A stretch of DNA of 64,000 nt from Bolinopsis microptera (lineage: Eukaryota > Ctenophora > Tentaculata > Lobata > Bolinopsidae): the NCBI RefSeq assembly GCF_026151205.1, contig NC_087076.1, positions 11,446,902-11,510,901 of the forward strand, given 5' to 3'. Shown piece after piece: positions 37,901 to 49,300 of this stretch. The notes beneath the pieces are model-generated. The model saw only the letters and a program-made list of their open reading frames with translations, searched no databases and was not told the DNA's origin. Position 1 is the stretch's first letter; each line of letters opens with the position of its first letter. Both the position numbers and the translations under genes were made by a program.

Positions 37901-40567
37901 TCACACTTTTCACTCAAAAGAATTAATGCCATAATGGTATAAGTACATGGTAGAGAAAATTGATCGTGCGTGGTTTAACCGCGGCGAAATTCTTGTTAAT
38001 GAACCGAACATCGTGACGTTAGGGCCTTCTCGAACAGGGTCCGTCATAACAAAGGTTGTTTCAATACAACTTCTGAGTAAATAGTCGTATAGCCTGCAGC
38101 CTGTATAGAGTGTCACTGAAAAGTGTACGTGACTTCTTAAGAATTGACACGTTTTTCTTCCAGTTCTCCTCGAGAGCAAAATGAAGAACGTGAGGAATTT
38201 CACATAATATGAATTGGATCTGGCTCCCACACAAGTTACAGTGTACCCCAATTTCAGGGTGCCCAATTGATGAAAATTCACAACTTCTCCCAGGGCTCGG
38301 GTCTTATGAAAATTTTTTCCAAACCCTTTGTGAGTCAGACCACCAGATCAACAAGAGGGCCTGCTCAAAAGTAAACATTTTAATATTTTAATTTTAATAA
38401 CTTCAACACAGCTATAATTGACTTCTACACAGTACACAGATATTTCTTCAACACAGATATTGACTTCAGATATTGACTTGAAGACAATAATCTATCACAC
38501 ACCTGCTGTACCAACAAAGCAACAACATTGAGCTTTGCTACGTGGACAATTTTATGTGTGCTTTTTATTTTTCCAGTTTTCATTGTTTAATAAACTGCCA
38601 ATCTAAATATCAGAATCGTGTGAAATCATTTCCATTCTTTTCCATTCTTTCTGCAAAACACCAATCCCCATAGCCACCCTCCTATCCTAAAAATTGTGCA
38701 ATAATCCGCCCCAGACATAACTATGGCTAATTTCACACTCTTCCAGCTGCTGACACGAGCTAGACCCAAGTCAGGTACCTCTGAATTATAATTTGAATTC
38801 TCTGCTCCACTAACTAGGCGGAATAACATGCTGGTTACTGGTTTACTGGGTATAACAGTGGTACTGGTTAACTAGTTTACACCTGAAAGTTGCGTACTTT
38901 GCTTTATATAATACTCCCCTCTATTACGAAAGTTTTAATGACAGGCTGCACCATTGTAGTGAGAAGAAAAAACATTGTAGTGAGAAGAAAAAACATTGTA
39001 GTGAGAAGAAAAAACATTGTAGTGAGAAGAAAAAACATTGTAGTGAGAAGAAAAAACATTGTATTGAGAAGAAAGAACGTGGTAATTACTTACATTAACT
39101 ATATTATATTTAACATAGTTTGCCGGAAAGAAATGTCCTGTTAAACTTAAAGTATGTTTTTTTGTGCTGGCTTTATAATTATTAAACTAAGGGACATATA
39201 CATTACACAACTCTGTGTTAAACAGGATATTAGAAAACAAATTCCCTCCAAATATTTCCTACGATTCAGATCCGTGTCTGCAACCTCCATAAAACAAAAG
39301 AACTCCGGGAATTCTATTTTTATTTATTATTTGTTAGTCTTTACTGTACACTATACACACTTGTACACTGTACATCTAACAGCACAACACCCCATGAGGT
39401 TGTGTGAAACAAGCCGAGATGCAGTACGTGGATTGAGGAAAAAGATATATGGAGCCACTATCAACCCTGTTGATATATGGAGCCACTATCAACCCTGTTG
39501 AAGAATATTTTTTAAGTTCACATTTATAAATTTAAAACACTGGCAAAACATGCTACGTGAACAAGAATCCTCGTCAGAAGAAACAACACACAGAAGACTT
39601 GTGTATAATTTTACATGGGGGACGTGGGGTCGAAATTAAATACAATCTAATCTTAAGACTGCACATGCCATGACTCTCAAACTTATTAAAACATATTTCC
39701 CGTACATGTATAGTGTATACTACATAGCATGGACATATGACGTGCAGCATGAAAACAATGCAACCATATTGTGTGTAACCTACCCTCCTAACCATCCATC
39801 ATCATGTACACAATTAAGAAGGCCGAAAAGGAATTTAATTTGACATTTGACCCTTAATAGTTTTTTTGGCTTTTGAGTTTTGGGGCTTGGATTTGAGTTG
39901 TGATAGGATCAGGCTGGCGAAGTTTACCGTTGGGTAATGTAAGGTGGAAGTCGAGAGATAAAATGTTCAGAGGTAAATTACACTCCTTAATTATTATATA
40001 TATTGTTATAGGTAACATTGGATATTTTTTAGATTTGAGAACTTCTGAAAACTTTTCGATTCGTTTCACTTTCACTTATCGAGTATAAAACGCAGAATTT
40101 AGCGACAGTACATCATATTTCGCGATCATACATTTCTGAATAAGTGAAACCATGATCACCACAAATGTATAATGTACATTCGAAAAAACATCCGAGTACA
40201 TTAATTTGAACCTCGGGCCGATTATCGCGGGAATACTATTACTACAGGAAACGTCGTATGTACTTAAAGTTAGGGGACGGTTTGTATTTCTACATAGTGG
40301 TACCTTTCAATAAAGATATACCTCACTTAAATACAAAGTGTACGGCTGTCAAAATAACCAGCCAGTTACTATGACAACAAGATGACAAAGTGACCACGTT
40401 ATTGTTACCTGGCCGAGATTCTCAAAGTTGTGGAGCTCCGCCACGGCATCAGGGTCAGCTCCCCTCTTCAAACGAACCGCCCATTCGTTGGTAAAGATGC
40501 CCGCAAGACTCGAGCAAATCAGGGCAAATAATATCGTTCGGAAAAAGATTGCCTCATTATTACTCAT
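28954..40567 (-). CDS. furin/kexin-type proprotein convertase, complete, 6 exons
   Basis: A subtilisin-fold (S8B) endoprotease that cleaves secretory precursors after paired basic residues. Exons are 40567-40409, 34291-34122, 33345-32015, 31867-31734, 30815-30732 and 29013-28954. All junctions are GT-AG and in phase, giving 645 residues. The start is ATG at 40567 before a signal peptide (FFRTILFALICSSLAG). The prodomain begins FTNEWAVRL and ends at LDKR. Catalytic residues are Asp162 (VIDDG), His203 (NRHGTRCAGE), Asn304 (WAGGNGG) and Ser374 (HSGTSAAAP). Asn at the oxyanion site excludes PC2, which has Asp there. A P domain follows to about residue 600 (DWRLMTVFLFGENPDG, then WTVHIKNHG). The last two exons add four Cys (VCDSLC, CAKC) and a basic end, RRSDELKKRNHGLPT. 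There is no membrane segment, so the enzyme is secreted or luminal rather than furin-like in anchoring. A TATA box lies at 40783-40790. Confidence 0.95.
29641..29745 (-). mobile_element. hAT-like miniature element, diverged copy in convertase intron 5
   Basis: The reverse orientation of the family is visible: GGGGACCCCAGGCTAT near 29647, TTTGGCGGAATGGCAGGCTG, then GAGCGCC. The ends are blurred and no target duplication is evident. Confidence 0.6.
29770..30420. repeat. degenerate tandem repeat of about 200 bp in convertase intron 5
   Basis: Roughly three copies share landmarks such as ATTCTGATTATTTTCCGTTT (30003 and 30376), ATTCAGTCAAAAC with GTGAAATTTGGGTC or ACGAAATTTAAGTC (30124 and 30308), and GGCTGAATTTTTAAAATGTC. 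The 103-codon open frame inside it is a by-product. Confidence 0.55.
30994..31274. repeat. near-perfect 136-bp-arm hairpin in convertase intron 4
   Basis: The left arm 30994-31129 and right arm 31139-31274 are reverse complements with a 9-nt spacer and, by eye, a single mismatch (GGTTGGAAG against GGTTGTAAG). The arms begin CTGATATCTGGATATTATCC. A diverged single-arm relic lies near 11185-11230. It could be a foldback transposon or a dsRNA-forming intronic element. No coding frame. Confidence 0.9.
33495..34085 (+). mobile_element. dispersed repeat family E, two head-to-tail copies in convertase intron 2
   Basis: The landmarks TATAATTCGAAAGATTATG, ACGACCGCCCACGT, GGATATTTGTTGATGC or GGATATTTTTTGATAC, and GGGC(T)TTCTAGT each occur twice in the same order. 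The junction lies at about 33795-33812. The copies differ by several indels. Confidence 0.7.
34721..36353. mobile_element. 1633-bp TIR element with mirror-arranged subterminal motifs, in convertase intron 1
   Basis: The tips CGGGTAAACCGTCCCTAAAA and GGGGCGGTTTACCCG are inverted repeats flanked by TA (34719-34720 and 36354-36355). The motif CCCCTAAAATGTCA occurs six times in one orientation in the left half (34732, 34915, 35072, 35095, 35612, 35635) and six times inverted in the right half (35786, 35808, 35969, 35991, 36313, 36330). No coding frame of note, so it is non-autonomous. The flanks join into a repeat whose element-free copy lies at 22860-22926. Confidence 0.85.
38000..38391 (+). repeat. 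about 390-bp dispersed repeat, copy 1
   Basis: Colinear with 44370-44750: CGTCATAACAAAG, AACTTCTGAGT, TTCTCGAGA(A)GCAAAA, ACAGTGTACC, CAACTTCTCCCAG and TGTGAGTCAGAC/TGTGAGCCAGAC appear in the same order. Divergence is high. The 123-codon antisense frame within it shows no conservation in the second copy. Confidence 0.6.
38950..39079 (+). repeat. 21-bp minisatellite, six units
   Basis: The unit ATTGTAGTGAGAAGAAAAAA plus C gives a spurious VVRRKNI frame because 21 is a multiple of three. Confidence 0.9.
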
Positions 40568-40782
40568 AATAGGAAACAACAGAACGATCAGTCAAATTAC
40601 GCAGAAACCATGATTTTGAAGATTGCACAATTCAACAACAAAACGAATAGTAACCGAACACGACCAGCCTCTCACAATCGCTGCAAAACAAAGCCGATAT
40701 CAATCCAGGTGCCTTATCCAACAGCTCGTACAAACTCTGTAATAATTAGCGAGCAACTGATGTGAGGAGCTTACACCACCTG

Positions 40783-40790
40783 TTTATATA
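40783..40790 (-). promoter_or_regulatory. TATA box of the convertase gene
   Basis: TATATAAA on the minus strand lies 216 bp before the start codon. It is 304 bp from a TATA box in the opposite direction at 41095, consistent with a divergent promoter region. Confidence 0.45.
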
Positions 40791-41094
40791 GTTTCTTAGT
40801 TTGACACTAACTCGCACCACGCCTCTAAATGAAACCAGATCGAAACTCGTCAAATTAAAAAGTAGAGACGCGCGAACATAACTCGTTAAGGCAAGGTACT
40901 AGCAGACCAGTAGGGAGCATGCTTTTGATTGGCTAGTGTCATAGCAGCGTCACTGCTATACAGATGTACTGGGCTATTGTGTGCCTACCACCTGACCAAC
41001 ACGTGATCAATTCTTCACACAAAACATACGGTGGATCCTTTGTCTCCAGTTTAAGGAGTGCACGACACGTGGGGTGGTACATTACACATATGCT

Positions 41095-41102
41095 TATATA
41101 AA
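41095..41102 (+). promoter_or_regulatory. TATA box of the first TMEM272-like gene
   Basis: TATATAAAGG lies about 90 bp before the proposed first ATG at 41192, followed by a plausible transcription start region. Confidence 0.45.
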
Positions 41103-41191
41103 GGTTCATTCTTCTTCAGCAGGATTAGCTTGGACTGGGCAGGCGATAATTCACGTTTAAGGCTTGTTAAAGGCTGGTTAAAGGGGAGTTA

Positions 41192-43719
41192 ATGCGAGCA
41201 AAGGAGATGATTATGCTGGTAAACGGAGCATTACCAACAAAATGTTATGCAACATCAAACTCAGTCATCTAAATATGATGTTAACCTACACTTACATTGT
41301 TTGTACGGTTATATAGTATAATTGGCTTATACTGTAATTAGATGTATATCATTATTGATTTCAGCTAAAGTACAATCGGCAAAACTGAAGGGCCAAGAAG
41401 CAAGGCCTTTATTCGATGATGCAAAACAGTGACAAAACATTTCATCTGATGACGTACCACTATGGTCTTCTCCGACCTCTGGTCAGCTATACACTTACAG
41501 TGCAGTATTAGATATCGACCGGTCTTTGGTTTTGACTGCTAGACCGGAAACGGCCCGATATAAATATATTTTCCGGTACAGGATTTTGGCCGCTAAGCCA
41601 TTTCATATGGTCTCATAACTACTTACCAAAACGACATAACCTTGATTCACGATGTCAATCCTTCGCATCTCGCCGATCTGGTTGCGAGAAGAATTATTTG
41701 CCGATCTGGTTGCGAGAAGAATTATTTGATGCGCGGCGCGACCCAGTAGTGCATCGCGCTACAAGACATAACCTTGTCTGCTTCTAATTCTAAAGCCTAG
41801 TTTGATCTAGGAGAAGCAGGGCATTCATTTAAAATAAACCCAGCTCTGTTTTCAAGTGTCAGCCTTTTTGTGAGAGATTGTGTCTTTTGTCTACTGTTGA
41901 CTGGATTACCAAGAAGTCTAAATGCCAGCTCGTTATTCTAGAAAATACGGACACTAACAGTAACTCATGAGTTGGTTGAGGTACATTTTTACAATCGGAG
42001 CATTATTACTATCCGTTCGTTAATTTCCGTCTTTCCTAGGTTGAAGAGCTGACGTTTAGGACTATATTAATCTGGAGTGACACTTTCTGAAAGAGAAATG
42101 TTTACTGTTTAGTCCAGTAGAAGATGTCTTCAGTCTATTTGGACTGGTGAGTTAGTTGAGAAATTCATATAATCTTATAATCAGAGCTTTCATCGGAAAC
42201 GAATTTTGTCTAAGATCATCAGTTGAGTTTGACTAAACTATCGTCCAGGCTTGTAAAGGTCTGATGAAGAAATAGTGGCTAAATCAATCTACTTTACTAA
42301 TTACTTAAAGGCCGTTTGTACTCCATGGATAACAAATCCAGTCGGGCAAGCTGCCAAAAGAGGATTTATGGTCAGCTGTTCGGTACGTGATTTTCAGTAA
42401 GTGGTTACAACAAATGCTATTGTCACTGTCAGCCACATATCCTGACCAAGTGGGTGGAGGACACAACAATGACCCCAATAATTCTACACAATTGGTCAAG
42501 ATACAGTTTACCTGTACGGTGTTTTGACCGGCAATTAGACCTTTTCAGCTTTACGAAGTGCCTGCAAATCAAATTTAAGTGAGACTGAGAGCACAACAAT
42601 ATATCTTATCTGTTATTTGTTTGAGTTGCGCAATTTTAACGTTATGCGAGACAGCATCTTTACTAGGGTTAGTAACTAATAGCTATATTAAGTATTGCCA
42701 TCAAATAACGGAATCGAAATGAACAATTTTTTAGTCTTAATTATTGAGGGTTCAAACAAGCTCAGCACAAAGTGCTCAATTTATCTATGATCTTTGGTTC
42801 CAGGTTCTTGTGAAACCTAACAAATTGTTTGGCAGGCGCGAAATGCCCGGACGGGGTCTGATGATCTGGCTACTTACTGTAACAACATGGCACCTATCAC
42901 CTTTAAAGTGGGTTTCCAACTGTTCGTGGTTGCATTGGTAGCTCTGATGATGGCTATTGGCATCACCCATCTCAACGAATGTCCTATAAATTGTCTGATC
43001 CCCATTTACCTGGTAAGTAACGTCTTCGTTGGACTCTTCTTTCTTTGGACTTCGGGTTTTCACAAAATTCAAACGCCGGAGTAATGATCAGTCGATAAGG
43101 GCTATAGTTGATCAGACTTAAAGTTTGGTTTGCCGTTCGGACAAAATATTTAATAAAGCTTTATATATCTTAGTATCTTACGACGCTTTCAAAGCGACAA
43201 TTCGACAAATAACTTTGGGCTCCACAGATAGCAACCGGAGGGCTGTATATTGGCTGGTTGGTGCTTGAGATGGGCTGCGAACAATGCGATTTTCCCAATA
43301 TCAAGCTCTGGCTCAGAATTCTCTTGAGCCTCTCAGCCGTTGGATTTTTTATCGCTGGTAAATTTTTTAGATATTTCAATTTTAGAAATTTCTACATTTC
43401 CGTGTTAGACCTTCTAATTAATTTCAGTCCAAGTTTAACCAATAATTCCAGTCAACTCTCATCAGGCAACATCTGGGTGTACGGGGCATGGGAGGAGGTG
43501 GAAACAAGGAAACGTTTCCTAAACAATGACGAGTACTGCAACCCGTGGGTGTACTGGGTGGCCTTCTGTACCATCACCATCAACACCGCCCTCACCATTA
43601 TAGGCCTGTTCAGTCTGATGGCCTGGTGCCTCCTAGCCTGCTGTATCAAGTTGTGCTGTAAAGGGGTGATAGATGAGACCACTCCACTTACTGCAGCTCG
43701 TAGTGACAGTCCTGCGTAG
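41192..43719 (+). CDS. TMEM272-like four-pass membrane protein, gene 1
   Basis: Exons 42836-43012, 43228-43357 and 43466-43719 are well supported. They have clean acceptors and donors and matching phases (0, then 1/2), and are homologous exon by exon to the gene at 46322. The family signature is present: ECPINCLIPIYL after TM1, FFIAGNIWVYG before the long loop, then YCNPWVYWVAF in the last membrane segment. A first exon at 41192-41218 (MRAKEMIML, phase 0, GTAAAC donor) is tentative and rests on the TATA box at 41095 and on phase. The protein has about 195 residues with four membrane segments and a short tail. Unlike gene 2, it has no intron in the TM1 region. The last intron (108 bp) is stop-free in frame. 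The molecular function of the family is not established. Confidence 0.75.
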
Positions 43720-44369
43720 AGGCAAAACAGTCCTGCTTAGAGGCAAAAGTCAGTGAAGATGAGGACGATAAGATTGGGAGACTTACCTACCGGAAATTTG
43801 CCTTCGTCCGTGTTTGGGGTTTTTTTCATCGGGGTTTGACTGTAGTTAGACGGGTTGAATGTGAACTTATTTTATATGCCTTAATTTTTATAGCACCAAC
43901 TTTTGCTGTGTAATTTTTGAAGAAAAACCGCAAAATTATGAAGTTAAAAATTAAAAATTGTTGATCCGGTGGGCTCTTTGTTTTGGTTATTTGTGTATCG
44001 TTTTGACAGAAACTGAAATATGTAAAGAATTTGGATTGTTGATATTGAAATATTTTGAGGTTAACATGTCAATATTATAATTATCTTCCTTCCAGCATAT
44101 GCTTTTATTTTCATATCTCATCAAATATCTTAACATCATAGCAAAAAATTTCTTTGCTGCCCTAGGCCTAAGTGTTACGGGGATAATATGCGATTGGGTA
44201 TGGCTTACATATTATGGCCTACAATGTGAGTGTTACTGGCACTGCACATTTAAAATTAGCAAAATATTTTACCGTAAGGGCCTTACTACACGAGTTGGTA
44301 ACAAAGGTGCGGATCGTTATTTCCATATTTTAAGAAATCCTGTAAGTTAGTGCTCAGTTTTGAGAGTCG
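43720..44369. other. gene-free stretch
   Basis: 3' flank of the first TMEM272-like gene. Nothing further recognised. Confidence 0.45.
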
Positions 44370-44750
44370 GATATACTCGTCATAACAAAGACGAAAGCGG
44401 TTGTTTTAATGAAACTTCTGAGTTAATGCTGATTGCTGAGTAGAGTTTCACTGTAAGTATCTTGTTAAGACAATTCTTAAGAATTTACGCGCATTTCACC
44501 CATTTCTTCTCGAGAAGCAAAACCATAATAATAGACGTTGGGAATTTTACCTAATTGGCTCCAGCTTCCGCACTACTGACAGTGTACCACAACGTCTGGG
44601 TGACGTTTTTTAGTTTCAGAACTGAAAGTAAAAACTTCTCCCAGCAGTCAGCACCCAGGTCATATGACAATTTCTCTGTGAGCCAGACTACCGCTACCAG
44701 GTGAACGAGAGGGCAGAGGGCTGCTCTAAAATAAGCATCTTCAGACATAA
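44370..44750 (+). repeat. about 390-bp dispersed repeat, copy 2
   Basis: Diverged partner of 38000-38391 in the same orientation (see the shared landmarks there). Confidence 0.6.
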
Positions 44751-44796
44751 ATAAAGGACATTAATTGTTCTTTTCTTGTGTTATTTTCTTGTGTTT

Positions 44797-46038
44797 AACA
44801 CTTACAAGTCTCGTAACTGCTTAGTTGTAATGCACGTACGGAACGTTCACTAAAAATATTCTGTACATACGTTCACTAAAACTCATCTCACGTTCTGAAC
44901 GTTATGGATAAATTACTACTGGTGTTCAGTAGGATTCACGTACTCTAGTTCGACACGCACTATAGTTCGACAAATTAATTTCGCCAGATATCGCCCCTGC
45001 CGTACTTCGGTACCTGTCGAACTAGAGTCCAGGTAGCGTACTCTAGTTCGACAAATAGTTTATGCTTGTGATCCAATGGCTATTGCTGGGCCCTATTCAT
45101 AGGATCACAGGGTTCAATGGCAGATAAACAAATTTTCTGACATCTAGCAACCATGAGCGGTTAGAAATTCCAGAACCTTTCAGTATAGTTTTAATTCTCC
45201 TGTTTGCCACTCAGTTCTGGTCTCTAGCTAACAGGAAATAGATTGATATCCGACTATTTTCGATTCAGCAGCCAAATCTCTAGACCGGTACTCGGTTACT
45301 AGTCGTTTGTGATAATAAAAAGTATGGTATGTGGTTGATATTTATATACAATATAGCGTACTCTACAATCTAGATCTATAAAACGGAGTACGAGTTACTA
45401 CGTTAGTCTTTTATCTCTCCGCTAAGTCTACAGTTCTGCTAACTAACAATTAACTTATGAGTAGAGGACAATTAAATGTTCATAGATATGGAATATGCAT
45501 TATAGAGATTACATTCACACATAATTGAACAGCATGAGACAAGTGGAAAGCAAACGAATAGATTACAAGCTCGTAAAGGATCGTTGCTTGAGACCGGAGA
45601 TTTCAAAACTCTAGTTCGACAGTCGAAGTTCTCTTGTCGAACTTTAGTACGTGTCGACTGTCGAACTTGAGTCCAGGTTGAGGTAGCGCGCTTTGGTTCG
45701 ACAGAGTCGAACCTTAGGGTTTGTCGAACTACAGTACGTGTCGAACTATAGAGTGCGTGTCGAACTTGAGTACGTGTACCTTATAACTTATTGATAATAA
45801 TATTACCCTTTTAATCTTAATCTTTTGTGCACAGAAATAGGATTGCTTCATTTTGGGAAAATTAATAATTATCAGTTGGGGAAATTAAGATTTCAAAAAG
45901 TTTATTTTCATAATTTTTTGTTTTTGATAATCACTGACGTTCACTAAAAACGTTCAATAACGTTCACTACAAAATGACTGGAACGTGCGTTCAATACGTC
46001 AAAATCCACCGTTCACTACAACTAAGCTCGTAAGTGTT
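44797..46038. mobile_element. outer TIR element with ACGTTCACTA motifs, host of a nested element
   Basis: The ends AACACTTACAAG and CTCGTAAGTGTT are inverted repeats; further in, CTTAGTTGTA and TACAACTAAG also pair. ACGTTCACTA-type motifs occur just inside both ends (44843, 44869; 45943, 45960, 46009 as variants). It is interrupted by the element at 44937-45776. No coding frame. Confidence 0.6.
44937..45776. mobile_element. 840-bp inner TIR element rich in GTTCGACA motifs
   Basis: The left end CACGTACTCTAGTTCGACAC matches the reverse of the right end (GTGTCGAACTTGAGTACGTG). TGTCGAAC/GTTCGACA occurs about a dozen times, all within roughly 180 bp of one end or the other. The target duplication is unclear. 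It lies wholly inside the outer element. Confidence 0.7.
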
Positions 46039-46321
46039 AGAAACACCAAAAGAGGAGATAATAATGAAACGCTCATATCATGACTCACTCAGCATCTGCC
46101 ACCTTAGAGTACACATCATAATTTTACTGGAGACTTTTCTGTAATTTGCTTCTAGCTATCTCTTGTTGCTTGAGTTTGTAGTAATGGTTCATTGATCGAA
46201 AAGTAACTTTGTCCAAAACTGCTTTATTAACTATAAGTTGAACGAAGAGGAGATTTCCTGCGCATGAAGAATCACAGTGGCAGAAATTCAGCACTAAATT
46301 TAGTAACAGTATTTAGTAAAC

Positions 46322-49300
46322 ATGACGGATGAACAGGGTCCCAAGAAGGGATTCTGGGAACAGGTTGAAATTGTAGAGCTTTTATTGAAATGGGACCTAT
46401 GACTGCACAGTGCACACCAATGCAAAAGTTCTTCTAAGACATCTACGCAACGTCTTTTTAACAAGATGACTCTTTTACTTTCCCAAAATTCCCAACTGGA
46501 ATATGATGATATGATATCGCCGAGTAAATATAGTTTTTATTTCAGGCCAGGGAAGCCCGTCATAACTCAGACGGATGGATTAAATACTTCATCACCATGG
46601 CAACAATAACGTCGGTCACCGCTTGTGGTAATGCATTTTATTGGTTACGAATTGTTTTTATAAAACACGCCCAAATTGCTGAACAATCGGATTGTTTGAT
46701 CGAATCAATTGTCAATTGATCCAGATAGTCAGTATCATAGACAGTACCCGGCAAATGTCAAATCTCCACAAAACTTTACTTGATTCTGTACTTACCTCAA
46801 CAAACTATAACCACAACTCCACAGGAACTTGTCTAATGGTGATAGCACTTCTGGTACCTTTCCTAGCTGTTATTATAGGTGTAGCTAAGATAGACGACTG
46901 TCCTGTTAATAGTATGATACCCATCTACTTGGTAAGTCCAGTCAGTGGACATTTTAATGGGGACCGAGAGCAAAATAGTCATATGACATATCTAATTCGA
47001 TATTGTATTACTTATCCATTTTGTTACATTCATTTCTATTGCTATTGAAGTAATTTTGTTGGTTTGAACTTAACACGTTGACAATACTGACACAAGTTTA
47101 TGTTAATAATTATTAAATGGCTTACAAATTTATATCACTGTATAACAATACATGTAAGTAAAACATCAACAAACACAATAAAAGATCCTCCATATCAATT
47201 TGGCAAACGGGGGAAACTCTGGAGAAAAAAAACGATAAAAATAATAAACACACGTATTATCATAAACACAGTTACACTAACAAAACAGCTTCCTGAGAGA
47301 AGACTACGACAACTTCTTAAACCCCGTGAAATTGGCACATATGTTCATGTTTACAGATCCCATCAGAGCACCTCACAGTGCCCGTAGGACATTTCCCACT
47401 ATTACTATCCTCACAGAGACTACAAGTTTTCTTACAGTTCTTAGTCATGAAGCGGTGATACTTGCTCCCCTTCTTACAGTACCTAGTGAACTTCCCACAG
47501 TACACATCCCTGCTCAGATTCTTGCACTCTGATCCGGAGTTGTCGTTGAACTGTTCCTGTTCCTGTTTGTTGAACTTTGGAGGGTTACAATTCCCGGTGC
47601 ACTGCATTACCGGCCGGTAGACGTAGTCAGAGATCCCACAGTTGCTGGAGACGTCTCTAGAGATCCTGATGTAGCCTTCATCTCCCCACTGGGTACCCCA
47701 ACTGTTCCTCACTCTCCAGTAGTTATTACCTCCTGTATTTCCGTATCCTACCACTGAGACTGCGTGGTTTGGTTGTTTACCCCAACATCCTGAGACGTCC
47801 TGGTAGATGCCGTTTTTGTACACGTGGAAGGTACTGCCGACGTAGATAGCAGCGGAGACGATCCCCTTGGTGACACCAGAGAGTAAACCTGAGTCTCCCC
47901 TGTATGTTTGGTAACCGGTAACTCTGGCTTTGGTCAGGGAGTTGGCAACTCTGGAGTAGGAGCAGGAGCCGTCTCTTTCTTTGTAAACTTTATCTCTGCT
48001 GTTGGCTAAACGTCGGGCCTGTTTGACGTAGTCAATAGGTTGGCTCAACCATCCTCCTTTGCATCCATCCCTCCCTTCTCTCTCGTATGTGCAGTCCAAA
48101 AGTTCTTGCTCGGCAAAAGAAATCCGATCTCCAGTAGTCAGATAATAGGTACTCTCGATGGCAGAAACGGTACCAAATGCCCAACAACTTCCACAACCTC
48201 TCTGATCCTTCATCGGAGGGTTCGCTCCCCTCGACACCCAGTCAACATATGTGGGTTGAGAGCTAGTTGGAAGGATTGGTTCAGTAGAGAGGTGCATATC
48301 TGTCTCTTCCTCCGCATACTCGGATATGTTAAGACCGGTGTACTGCCTCCTTTCTGCTTCAGTCAGGGTGCTGAACATGTTCACCTCCGCACTGTACGGG
48401 ATACTGTCGTCTCCGTTAATATGGTCTATCTCTGCTTTGTACTGCTTGAAGTTGAGGAATCTCTCTCGTTCTGTCGTTCCATCTCCAGCAGACATGAGTC
48501 CTTGTGTGGTTCCGTGATACTTCTCCATCGCTTTGAAATACTCTTCCACCAGAGATTCGCTAGCAGCGAGGGTGATGGTGAGAGCTAGAAGAAGTGAGGT
48601 CCTCATAGTAGTAGTGTTACTGAACTGGAAGTTGCTGTGAACTGATGATGAGGGGGGTTGTGAGGTAATATTTATACTGGAGTAGGCGATTAGAGTGAGC
48701 TTTTGTTCTTTTGTTTATCTTGTTATTGATAAGGACGGCAGGTAATTGCGGCAACTTGTGACGATTGACCGTGGTTTATAGAATAGGTTCAGGTTTCGTT
48801 TGTTAAAGCATAGTCCTGGTTAGTGACAATGACATTCCATTTCCATTATTTATTGAGTGACCTGTTAATTTTGACGAGCAAATTACACTAACCAACCCAC
48901 TGAGCAGAAAGTAGCTTTGTCGAGGGTACTAAGTTGCAAAGTATGGGGGAATTTACAATAAATTAGGGTCATAATTTTGAAATACATCAGTAGCTCATGC
49001 TATAATGTCTCAACGAGACTTATCAAGATTTACTGTCTCTAAGCAACTTGCTTTCTATTTGACACGTTTTCGCTAAAGATTTTTTCCTTTTCACCCTTTT
49101 GAAAAAAGGCAATAGTGAAAGGTTACGAATGGAGGTTTTTGCAGAAAAACGTGGATTTTGGAGAACGAGATAGGTGGGTTTAAATATGTCGTGTGTCCTT
49201 CCTTCCTTCCTTCCGTTCGTTACCATGCAACGAAAAAGTTGGGCGCGCGCGAGGATTGCTTGCGGAGATGTGATGTATAGATAGCCTGTGATTTATGAAT

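Larger units (their letters stand above)
36356..40408. other. remainder of convertase intron 1, no gene seen
   Basis: Contains a C tract at 36388-36399, the 400-bp dispersed repeat at 38000-38391, a 21-bp minisatellite at 38950-39079 and a 26-bp duplication at 39448-39502 (GGAGCCACTATCAACCCTGT). A small stem (TTCCCTAC...GTAGGGAA) with GAAGGCAA lies at 37536-37572. The open frames look incidental. Confidence 0.5.

Noticed and set aside
37910-38281. 123-codon minus-strand frame
   Set aside because: It lies across a dispersed repeat, and the related copy at 44370-44750 is not open in the same way.
38890-39144. Frame with repeated VVRRKNI
   Set aside because: Generated by a 21-bp minisatellite within a convertase intron.
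47326-48588. Plus-strand frames opposite the cysteine protease (up to 182 codons)
   Set aside because: Antisense shadows of a conserved protease with all catalytic residues.
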